This document shows, in pieces, positions 1 to 6,073 of a stretch of 6,975 nucleotides of DNA. The position numbers and the translations under genes were made by a program. How positions within the stretch are numbered: the first letter of the stretch is position 1; each line of letters starts with the position of its first letter. Origin of the DNA: Thermoplasmatota archaeon (GTDB taxonomy: Bacteria; Pseudomonadota; Gammaproteobacteria; Burkholderiales; Thiobacillaceae); contig JAMCVR010000007.1 of assembly GCA_023475455.1 (NCBI GenBank), positions 1-6,975 of the forward strand, read 5' to 3'. The notes beneath the pieces were generated by a model. It had not been told where the DNA came from, searched no databases, and was given only the letters and a program-made list of their open reading frames with translations.

Positions 1-1611
1 GTAGAGGGAGAAGTAGCTGGTGCCGGAACCCAGGAGGCTGCTCGGGATGGCCGGGTCGATCAGCGAATAGTTGACGTTGAAGTCGGTCAGCAAGGGCGAA
101 GGCGTGAGGGCGCCGTAGCCGCCGCCGAAGTTGCCGGAGATCAAGGCACCGAAACTGCCCTGGCCCTGGTTTTCGGCCATGTAGACCGCGCCGTTCCAGA
201 CCTCGCCGCTGCCTTCTGCGCTGTAGGCGAGTTTCTTTTTGGGGACGGTGACGGTGGCGCCGGCGTTGACGTAGTTGGTGATCTGGGTTTTGTAGGGCGC
301 CATGGAGGCATCCATCAGGGTGTCGTACTGAGCGATGTTGGCGGCGTTCAGGGTGACGATATCGCTGGCGGTGCCGGCCTGGCGGGCGAATTGCAGGCCG
401 CGCACGGTGGACACCGCGTCGGTGCGCGCCATTTCCTGCCAGATGTAGTGCTCGAAGGCGGAGCCGCTGTAGAGCGCCAGCTTGAAGGCGGGCCAGATTT
501 CGTCCCTGAGCGCGGCGGCAGTGGTGGCGGCGGTGTCCAGTTTGGTGAAGCGGGACTGGCCGCCTTTGACGTCGATCAGCAACCCGCCCGCCTTGATCGC
601 GTAGGGCTGGTCGAAGAGATACTCGGTCTTGAGGTCGACGGTGGTGAGCCCGATGTCGTTGCCGCGCTGGCCGGCGACGTTCATCTGGTCGCCCACCTGC
701 TTCGAACTGTCCACGCCGTAGCGCAGGTATTTCGCCAGGGCGAGATGGAGGAATTCGCCCAGCGTGGCGTCGTAGGCGGCGGGCGCGGCCGGTGTGGGCG
801 CGGGATTGGCGCGCACGGCGTCGATGAGCTGCTGCGCGCGTTCTTTCAGATAGCGGTCGGAAGTCTGGAACGCGTGCGCCTGCAGGGCATGGTAGCCGCC
901 GGGCTTGATGTTGTCGTAGACGGTCTTGTTGACGCAGGTGACATCGGGGTCGTTGCCGGTGCCGGAATCGGCGATGCATTGCGTGCCCCAATCGGAATCC
1001 GGCAAGCTGAGCCTGATGATCGTCGTGAGCAGGTTGCTTGATGTCAGGGCGGTGGACCCCGCGGCGGACCCGGCGACTTCCGCGCCTTCGAGTTTGAGCA
1101 CGGGTTTGACGTTGACGCCGCTCGCCGGCAGGGTGGCGAAGCTGCCGTTCCAGCCGTCCCACCAGGTCTGGCTGCTGGCGTCGGCCGGGGTGAACGAGAG
1201 CGTCAGGCGCTTCAGCGCCGCGTCCGGGTAGCTCACGCTGCGCGTCAGCAAGGCGGTGGAACCGCTCTTGACCGTCACGTCCAGGGCGTAGCGGTGCGCG
1301 CCGGGCAGCGTGGAGGGTTCGACGCTGGCGGCGCCGGTAAGCAGGGTGAAGCTGGTGACGGTGTAGGGCAGGCTGGCGGGCAGGATGTCGAGTTTGAGCG
1401 GCCGGATGCCGCCTTCCGGCGAGAGGTCGGCCAGATCCTTGCCCTGCGCCAGCGCCGCCGTTTCCACGTCCCTGGCATAGCGTTCGTGCGGCAGCTGGTC
1501 GCTGCGGGCGGCGAGATAGTCTCCGCTATCGAAGCCGTAGTCGAAGCTCACGTTGACGTCGATGTCCTGGCGGTAAGCCTTGTCCTTGAAAGCCGCGTCG
1601 AGCGGCACCCA
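1..1611 (-). CDS. Continuation of the transglutaminase-like (probably RHS-linked) protein, partial at the left edge
   Basis: This frame is open from 1611 down to base 1 with no stop and continues off the window. It starts at the Trp of WVPLDAAF, exactly where the upstream frame stood at W408, so removing one 641-bp copy would join the two parts into at least 944 residues. The stretch includes LPYTVTSFTL, a WWDGWNGSF segment, NVKPVLKLEG, then YLKERAQQLIDAV. Around 425-480 is GSAFEHYIWQEMARTDAVST, around 235-285 NYVNAGATVTVPKKK, and around 110-150 ISGNFGGGYG. From my knowledge of the family, this order (EH..W/F..L...AVST, N-A-G-x-x-V-x-VP, ISG...GG) follows the transglutaminase-like domain in proteins that then enter DUF6531/RHS repeats. 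The RHS part itself is not in the window. As the sequence stands the segment has no start signal of its own; an in-frame ATG at 1620 lies just before the junction. Confidence 0.72.
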
Positions 1612-2252
1612 GCGATGCATTGCGTGCCCCAATCGGAATCCGGCAAGCTGAGCCTGATGATCGTCGTGAGCAGGTTGCTTGATGTCAGGGCGGTGGACCC
1701 CGCGGCGGACCCGGCGACTTCCGCGCCTTCGAGTTTGAGCACGGGTTTGACGTTGACGCCGCTCGCCGGCAGGGTGGCGAAGCTGCCGTTCCAGCCGTCC
1801 CACCAGGTCTGGCTGCTGGCGTCGGCCGGGGTGAACGAGAGCGTCAGGCGCTTCAGCGCCGCGTCCGGGTAGCTCACGCTGCGCGTCAGCAAGGCGGTGG
1901 AACCGCTCTTGACCGTCACGTCCAGGGCGTAGCGGTGCGCGCCGGGCAGCGTGGAGGGTTCGACGCTGGCGGCGCCGGTAAGCAGGGTGAAGCTGGTGAC
2001 GGTGTAGGGCAGGCTGGCGGGCAGGATGTCGAGTTTGAGCGGCCGGATGCCGCCTTCCGGCGAGAGGTCGGCCAGATCCTTGCCCTGCGCCAGCGCCGCC
2101 GTTTCCACGTCCCTGGCATAGCGTTCGTGCGGCAGCTGGTCGCTGCGGGCGGCGAGATAGTCTCCGCTATCGAAGCCGTAGTCGAAGCTCACGTTGACGT
2201 CGATGTCCTGGCGGTAAGCCTTGTCCTTGAAAGCCGCGTCGAGCGGCACCCA
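971..2252. repeat. Perfect tandem duplication, 641-bp unit, two copies
   Basis: Bases 971-1611 recur without a mismatch I can find at 1612-2252. The hexamer gcgatg occurs at 971, 1612 and 2253, so the junction carries 6 bp of microhomology. Outside it the flanks differ (g at 970 against a at 1611; c at 977 against t at 2259). 641 is not a multiple of three, so the minus-strand gene across it changes frame at the seam and stops at 1548-1550. No transposase gene, terminal inverted repeat or target-site duplication accompanies it. The unit covers the segment from WVPLDAAF to about WGTQCIA of the transglutaminase-like protein. Confidence 0.95.
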
Positions 2253-3473
2253 GCGATGTCCGGCATTGGTCACCGCCGCGCCCCGGTAATGGCTGTAGGG
2301 CACGCAGGCCTCGACCCAGACGTGATCCAGATATATGCCAACTTGCTGGCCGTCGAGGCTGTAGGGGCCGGCCGGAATGCCGCCCTTGGCCAGAATATTG
2401 GCCGCCGCCACATAGGTCTTGGCGCCCAGCCAGCGCAAGGCGCGCCCACCGGGCTGGGCGGGCGCGGGGTCGGTGATCCGGATTTCGCCGGATACATAGC
2501 GCGCCGGGATGTTGGCGGCGCGCAGCAGCGCGATCATCAGCGAGGCCTGGTCGGTGGCGTTGCCGCCGCCCGCCACCAGCGCGCCCTTGGCGCCCTTGAG
2601 GCTGCCCCAGTAGGGCTCGTAGCGGATGTTGTCGTGCACCCAGGCGAGTATCTTCGCGGGGGAGTGGCCGAGGGTTTCCGCCAAAGCGGCGATTTCGGGG
2701 TCGTCCTTCTGCGCATCGAGGGTGGCGGCGAGATCGGCGGCGTCCACCGTGCCGCCCGTGTAGCACTGTCCGGCCTCGGCCGGGGTGGCGGGCGCGGCGG
2801 CAAGCACGATGGCGCCGTTCGAGGCCACGCTGTTGAGATAGCGCGCCTGCTGCTCCGCCAGGTACTTCGGCACGGCATCCACCCGCTTGCGCGGCGAGGG
2901 CCCGGCTTCGCCGCCCAGCCGGGCGGTCGGCCACGGCACGGCGGACGGCGCTTCCTCGCGGTCGCGCAGCCTGCCGCGCGTCTGGCGCAGCAGGTCGAGC
3001 GCGCCCGCCAGCGCCTGGCTGCGCGCCTCCGGCGTGGCGGCCGTTTCGATCTTGCCGAGCGCCTGTTGCAGCAAGTCGAATTGACCGAGCAGTTTGTCCG
3101 CGGATCGACCCTGCGCCTTGAGCGCGCTTGCTTGCGCTTTCTTGCCCTTGGCGGTCTCTGTTCTGGCCTGGCGTTCCAGCAGACGCTGGCGCACCGGCGC
3201 TTTCATTTGCGCCAACGATTCGATTTGCGCCTCAAGCTGTTGTGCGCGGTTCGCAGACGCATCGCCACCGGCTTCGCGCTGCCAGCGGCGCACGAGTGCC
3301 TCGGTTTCGTCCAGCCGCCGCTGCAACTGCTGCGCAATCGGGTCGATCGGCTGGTGATAAGGCTCGTGCAGGAGCTTCGCCACCACGTCGTCGGGCAGCG
3401 GGGCGGGATCTTTGGGGGCGGCCAGGGCTTGACATGCGCATGCCGCCAGCACCAATGCGAGGAATGATTTCAT
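1548..3473 (-). CDS. Exported transglutaminase-like protein, N-terminal part, truncated by a frame-breaking duplication
   Basis: As read, 641 residues from ATG at 3473; an upstream in-frame start near 3572 lies inside the preceding gene and would put about 33 residues before the obvious signal peptide (MKSFLALVLAACACQALAA). Residues 9-12 (LAAC) form a possible lipobox, though a type I cut near A19 is equally possible. Residues 45-170 are rich in Q, L, R and E and look helical or coiled-coil. A transglutaminase-like fold covers about 265-420: AWVHDNIRYEPYWGS, then GGGNATDQASLMIALLRAAN at 302-321, the His motif at H384 (LDHVWVE) and the Asp motif at D412 (WVPLDAAF). The nucleophile position (normally GxCxD) holds Ala306, so thiol catalysis is unlikely. 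The native reading ends at A621; residues 622-641 are an out-of-frame tail caused by the 641-bp duplication. The same protein continues in another frame at 1-1611. It follows the repeat-protein gene by 35 bp, so the two are probably co-transcribed. Confidence 0.8.
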   Translation of the reverse strand: MKSFLALVLAACACQALAAPKDPAPLPDDVVAKLLHEPYHQPIDPIAQQLQRRLDETEALVRRWQREAGGDASANRAQQLEAQIESLAQMKAPVRQRLLERQARTETAKGKKAQASALKAQGRSADKLLGQFDLLQQALGKIETAATPEARSQALAGALDLLRQTRGRLRDREEAPSAVPWPTARLGGEAGPSPRKRVDAVPKYLAEQQARYLNSVASNGAIVLAAAPATPAEAGQCYTGGTVDAADLAATLDAQKDDPEIAALAETLGHSPAKILAWVHDNIRYEPYWGSLKGAKGALVAGGGNATDQASLMIALLRAANIPARYVSGEIRITDPAPAQPGGRALRWLGAKTYVAAANILAKGGIPAGPYSLDGQQVGIYLDHVWVEACVPYSHYRGAAVTNAGHRWVPLDAAFKDKAYRQDIDVNVSFDYGFDSGDYLAARSDQLPHERYARDVETAALAQGKDLADLSPEGGIRPLKLDILPASLPYTVTSFTLLTGAASVEPSTLPGAHRYALDVTVKSGSTALLTRSVSYPDAALKRLTLSFTPADASSQTWWDGWNGSFATLPASGVNVKPVLKLEGAEVAGSAAGSTALTSSNLLTTIIRLSLPDSDWGTQCIAGCRSTRLSRTRLTARTSTST

Positions 3474-3478
3474 GAGGG

Positions 3479-3484
3479 TTCCCT
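3479..3484 (-). promoter_or_regulatory. Ribosome binding site of the transglutaminase-like gene
   Basis: On the minus strand the bases before ATG 3473 read AGGGAACCCTC. AGGG sits 7 bases from the start codon, a normal spacing. It supports the start at 3473, just before the signal peptide, over the longer reading from 3572. The site lies in the 35-bp gap after the stop of the upstream gene (3509-3511), and I see no terminator hairpin there, which fits co-transcription. Confidence 0.5.
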
Positions 3485-3508
3485 GGAAGTCTTGTTGGCG
3501 TCGCTGGT

Positions 3509-5320
3509 TTAGTGGCGTCGTTTGCGCAGCAGGCCGGACAGGAGCCCCGCGCCAAGGGCGATGACCCCCCATGCGGGCAGCACGGGCACATCGCCGTCGT
3601 TCGGTTCGCTCACCGCAAGCTGCGCGATGCGGGTCTGCGTGGCGTCGTAGCGGTACTGGAAGCTGTACGTGCCGCTTTGCGTGGGCGTGCCGGCCAACTG
3701 GCCATTGGCATCGAGGGTGAGACCCGGCGGCAGGGAACCGCTCGCCAGCACGAAACCGGATTGCCCGCCCAGCGCCAGGCCATGGGTGTAGATCTCGCCC
3801 ACGATCGCGGCGGGCAGAGAGAGCGGGCTGTTCACGCCGGCCGTGCCCTGGCCGTTGCCGGGCGCGGCGCTGCGGCCGTCGGCGACGGTGGTGCCGGAGC
3901 CGTTGTTGAGAGCCGTTTCCACCGCGTCGGGAATGCCGTCGCCGTCGCCGTCCGGCAGGACGACCGCGGGCAGGGTTTTGAGGGCATAGGCCGTCGCCAG
4001 CGGGTCGCCGCCCCAGCCGCCATCGGCTCCGGGTTTGCCCGCGCCGGTGAGCAGATAATCCTGCGCCGGCCCGAGCGCGCTGTGTGCGGGGTTGACTGCC
4101 TGGATGGCCATATAGGCAAGCGCCGTGTCGAGTATGGTGCTCACGCTCTTTTCGCCGAAGCCGTTGTCTGCGGCATTCTTGCGCGTAAGCAAAAAACTCA
4201 CGCCGTTGTTGAGCACCGTGGCGAGGTCATAGTTGACGCTGTTCACGCCGGCCGTGCCCTGGCCGTTGCCGGGCGCGGCGCTGCGGCCGTCGGCGACGGT
4301 GGTGCCGGAGCCGTTGTTGAGAGCCGTTTCCACCGCGTCGGGAATGCCGTCGCCGTCGCCGTCCGGCAGGACGACCGCGGGCAGGGTTTTGAGGGCATAG
4401 GCCGTCGCCAGCGGGTCGCCGCCCCAGCCGCCATCGGCTCCGGGTTTGCCCGCGCCGGTGAGCAGATAATCCTGCGCCGGCCCGAGCGCGCTGTGTGCGG
4501 GGTTGACTGCCTGGATGGCCATATAGGCAAGCGCCGTGTCGAGTATGGTGCTCACGCTCTTTTCGCCGAAGCCGTTGTCTGCGGCATTCTTGCGCGTAAG
4601 CAAAAAACTCACGCCGTTGTTGAGCACCGTGGCGAGGTCATAGTTGACGCTGCCGCAGCTCAGGGTGGTCCAGCCCTTGGCGGTTTTCTGCGCGGCCAGT
4701 TCAAGCAGGGTCAGCGCGGTCGGCAGCAGGGCGCTGCCCTTGACCGAGTCCGGCGCGCTGGCGGCGGGGTTGACGTGCGCCCAGCCGCCGTCGCTGCGCT
4801 GTGCCGGCAGCACGCCGCACGCCACGGCATTGAGCAGTTCCGTGTCCTGGTTGGTGTAGCTGTAGCCAGACAGGCGCAGCGCGGCGAGCCCAAGCGGGGT
4901 GTCGGGAAAGCTCATGGCGTACTGCGGATACGCGCCCCAGGTTTGTCTGTCCGTCTGCGGACGCGCCGCGAGCAAAGCCTGGGCGAGGCTTGCGGTATCC
5001 AGCCCCGCCAGGGCGAGCGCGGCCACTTTGCGCGACCTGGCATCGATGCTCGAGGCGTCCACGTTGGACAGCCAGCCCACCGCCGCGCCATAGGTCTCGC
5101 CCGAACGCATGCCGGCCTGCATCAGCGCCTCCAGCGCCGCCGCGGTGGATTGCACCTTGAGCGCGCCATGCGCCTGCCAGGAGCCGTCGCCCTTCTGGTT
5201 CTTGACCAGCCAGGCCAGGCCTTTGGCGCGGGCGTCGTCGATTTGCGCCGGGGTCGCGGCCTCGACGCCCATCGAGGCGACAAGACACAGACATGGCAAA
5301 AGTTTGGCGAGGTGGTTCAC
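3509..5320 (-). CDS. Exported squalene-cyclase/prenyltransferase-repeat protein with Ig-like domain and IPTL-CTERM-type anchor
   Basis: 603 residues from GTG at 5320, chosen because GGAG lies 7 bases upstream and a good signal peptide follows (MNHLAKLLPCLCLVASMGVEA, probable cut after A21). Residues 30-310 are alpha-helical repeats of the squalene-cyclase/prenyltransferase beta-subunit kind, with turns GDGSW (44-48), SDGGW (176-180) and ADGGWGG (295-301). No cyclase DxDD motif is visible, so the fold is probably a scaffold or binding module rather than a terpene cyclase. DGDGDGIPD (320-328) resembles a calcium-binding loop of the thrombospondin-3 or EF-hand type. Residues 225-361 are repeated exactly as 362-498 by the 411-bp duplication. 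A putative Ig (He_PIG) domain with SLPPGLTLDANGQLAGTP covers about 499-572. The C terminus has VPVLPAWG at 578-585, a hydrophobic stretch and RKRRH, the layout of IPTL-CTERM sorting signals recognised by exosortase H systems. First gene of the operon. Without the duplication it would be 466 residues. Confidence 0.88.
   Translation of the reverse strand: MNHLAKLLPCLCLVASMGVEAATPAQIDDARAKGLAWLVKNQKGDGSWQAHGALKVQSTAAALEALMQAGMRSGETYGAAVGWLSNVDASSIDARSRKVAALALAGLDTASLAQALLAARPQTDRQTWGAYPQYAMSFPDTPLGLAALRLSGYSYTNQDTELLNAVACGVLPAQRSDGGWAHVNPAASAPDSVKGSALLPTALTLLELAAQKTAKGWTTLSCGSVNYDLATVLNNGVSFLLTRKNAADNGFGEKSVSTILDTALAYMAIQAVNPAHSALGPAQDYLLTGAGKPGADGGWGGDPLATAYALKTLPAVVLPDGDGDGIPDAVETALNNGSGTTVADGRSAAPGNGQGTAGVNSVNYDLATVLNNGVSFLLTRKNAADNGFGEKSVSTILDTALAYMAIQAVNPAHSALGPAQDYLLTGAGKPGADGGWGGDPLATAYALKTLPAVVLPDGDGDGIPDAVETALNNGSGTTVADGRSAAPGNGQGTAGVNSPLSLPAAIVGEIYTHGLALGGQSGFVLASGSLPPGLTLDANGQLAGTPTQSGTYSFQYRYDATQTRIAQLAVSEPNDGDVPVLPAWGVIALGAGLLSGLLRKRRH
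3827..4648. repeat. Perfect tandem duplication, 411-bp unit, two copies, in frame
   Basis: Bases 3827-4237 are repeated identically at 4238-4648. The tetramer gctg occurs at 3827, 4238 and 4649, giving a 4-bp microhomology; the flanking bases then differ (g at 3826 against c at 4237). 411 is 3 x 137, so the minus-strand gene gains exactly 137 residues, with the protein seam at GVNS/VNYDLA. The unit carries one squalene-cyclase-like repeat, the GDGDGIPD loop and a Gly/Ala-rich linker. Zero divergence, including at third codon positions, means the event is very recent or artefactual; old domain repeats would have drifted. Confidence 0.95.
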
Positions 5321-5327
5321 GAGCCTT

Positions 5328-5331
5328 CTCC
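5328..5331 (-). promoter_or_regulatory. Ribosome binding site of the repeat-protein gene (GTG start)
   Basis: Reading the minus strand, GGAGAAGGCTC directly precedes GTG at 5320. GGAG is 7 bases from the start codon and is followed by a purine-rich AAGG. The site decides in favour of the GTG start, since no in-frame ATG stands at the head of the signal peptide. Confidence 0.55.
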
Positions 5332-5374
5332 CGGGGGCTGGACAGAGGGGAGGCTACGCGCCGAATGTGACGCC

Positions 5375-5390
5375 TGATCGCGCCCGATCA
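5375..5390. repeat. Short palindrome upstream of the operon: tgatcg-N4-cgatca
   Basis: Arms tgatcg (5375-5380) and cgatca (5385-5390) are perfect inverted repeats around a 4-base centre, 54 bases upstream of the GTG of the repeat-protein gene. That is a reasonable place for an operator acting on the operon promoter, and 16-bp dyads of this shape are common regulator sites. I could not identify convincing -35/-10 boxes beside it. A chance GATC-containing dyad in GC-rich DNA is a real alternative. Confidence 0.3.
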
Positions 5391-5464
5391 AGCGTGTTCA
5401 TGAGCCGAACGGGCCATGTCCCAGGTTGCGGGGAGAGGGCCGGGGATTGATGAAACAGACCGGT

Positions 5465-5752
5465 TCATGCGGCTTTGCGCCGGACCAGCCGCCCTCCCGC
5501 CATCCCCAGCGCCACCGCGACCCCGAGCCTGCCGCCCGCGTGCAGGAAGTTGTTGGATCCATCGGGGTCGTACACTGCCGAGGAGACGCTGGCCGAAGCA
5601 TCCAGGGTCGCCGCCGCGCCAGGCTGCACCGCAACCTGGAAAGAAGCATTCGAGGCATTGTTGAGACTGGAAAGGCTACAGGTCACCAGGGCGTTGGCAT
5701 GGCTGCAACCCGCAGTCGCGGACACAAAACTGGCCTGGCTGGGCAAAGACAA
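5465..5752 (-). pseudogene. DUF11-domain surface protein, C-terminal remnant
   Basis: 95 codons from TTG at 5752 to TGA at 5465-5467. Residues 1-68 match the back half of a DUF11 domain as I know the family: LP..ASFVSATAG, then VTCSLSSLNNASNASFQVAV, then ASVSSAVYDPDGSNN. The first 35 or so residues of such a domain, any earlier repeats and a signal peptide are absent. The in-frame sequence upstream is unrelated and reaches a stop at 5783-5785, and the other minus frames upstream do not show the missing half. The tail (GVAVALGMAGG then LVRRK) resembles a short hydrophobic anchor with a basic end. I read it as the 3' end of a larger surface-protein gene that lost its 5' part. The TTG has an excellent AGGAGGT 8 bases upstream, so translation as a short protein cannot be excluded. 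Confidence 0.5.
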
Positions 5753-5760
5753 TAGGCGGC

Positions 5761-5767
5761 ACCTCCT
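5761..5767 (-). promoter_or_regulatory. Strong Shine-Dalgarno-like site before the DUF11 remnant
   Basis: On the minus strand AGGAGGT lies at 5767-5761, 8 bases before TTG 5752. This is a near-ideal anti-16S match, better than those of the two intact minus-strand genes. It either allows the short DUF11 fragment to be translated or is a coincidence in a purine-rich stretch (ggggaggaggt). Confidence 0.35.
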
Positions 5768-5890
5768 CCCCTTTCTGTCCCTTCAGGCCGCTTGCGGCCG
5801 ACCTCAGAAGCGCCTTGCGCCCAATCCGGGACTTCTTTTCCATACTGATGAAGTGGTCTTTTTCTTCTTGCAGGGGTGCGCAAAGTCGTG

Positions 5891-5936
5891 TTTCATCCAA
5901 AAAAAGGGAAGTGCGCACGACGCGCACCCGATGAAA
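5891..5936. repeat. Nested inverted repeat in the sensor leader region
   Basis: Outer arms tttcatc (5891-5897) and gatgaaa (5930-5936) are perfectly complementary. Inside them, gtgcgc (5911-5916) and gcgcac (5922-5927) form a second perfect stem around acgac. The left side has an A-rich bulge of 13 bases, the right side only cc. It lies about 140 bases upstream of the sensor start. It could be a leader RNA hairpin or a regulator site. It is not a standard terminator, since no T run follows either strand's stem. Confidence 0.35.
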
Positions 5937-6053
5937 ACCGTCCTTCATGCGAGGACACACCAATTAAAGACACGATATCTGAGCGGCGAATCTGGTTGTT
6001 TGGTAGAGCGGACGGGCGTCCCTGCGTCCCCCGTGCAGTTTCCTCAAGGTTTG

Positions 6054-6060
6054 AGAAGGA
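6054..6060 (+). promoter_or_regulatory. Probable ribosome binding site of the sensor gene
   Basis: agaagga ends 13 bases before ATG 6074, rather far but purine-rich and the only candidate. An in-frame TGA at 6062-6064 rules out any earlier start, so ATG 6074 is the first possible one. Confidence 0.4.
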
Positions 6061-6073
6061 CTGAGCCCACCCA

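Larger units (their letters stand above)
5753..6073. other. Intergenic region between the DUF11 remnant and the sensor gene
   Basis: About 320 bases with no convincing gene on either strand: the short open frames have no recognisable protein character or good start signals. The region is visibly more AT-rich than its surroundings, with T-rich and A-rich runs near 5860-5870 and 5899-5905. It probably holds the promoter of the rightward sensor gene; I could not settle on -35/-10 boxes. A GC-rich hairpin (ggccgc at 5786-5791, gcggcc at 5794-5799) and a nested inverted repeat (5891-5936) are present. I see no tRNA, CRISPR repeats or insertion-sequence ends. Confidence 0.5.

Noticed and set aside
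1294..1872. Plus-strand frame crossing the 641-bp duplication seam as a possible new gene
   Set aside because: It is assembled from antisense sequence of the two copies and has no protein character; identical pieces also appear in neighbouring frames.
971..2252. Insertion sequence or other mobile element as the source of the repeats
   Set aside because: The duplicated DNA is ordinary coding sequence of the surrounding gene, with no transposase, terminal inverted repeats or target duplications.
1935..3467. Long open frame (about 510 codons) on the plus strand opposite the transglutaminase-like gene
   Set aside because: Its translation is rich in Arg, Gly and Ala with no recognisable domain or signal, and it mirrors a GC-rich gene with clear domain motifs on the other strand. 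Absence of stops is expected from the codon bias.
3509..5320. A functional squalene-hopene or terpene cyclase
   Set aside because: No DxDD catalytic motif, a periplasmic or surface signal and anchor, and an Ig-like domain; only the helical repeat fold is shared.
3512..5377. Open frame of 621 codons on the plus strand covering the whole repeat-protein gene
   Set aside because: Same explanation: low-complexity R/A/G-rich translation, while the minus strand has a signal peptide, repeats, Ig domain and sorting tail. The 411-bp duplication preserves openness here too because 411 is a multiple of three.
5786..5799. Hairpin ggccgc-tt-gcggcc as a rho-independent terminator
   Set aside because: The loop is too tight at full pairing and no T run follows on either strand.
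5832..5880. Pyrimidine-rich tract ending in cttgcagg that resembles a eukaryotic splice acceptor
   Set aside because: Everything else in the window is bacterial in style (Shine-Dalgarno sites, operon layout, bacterial domain families).
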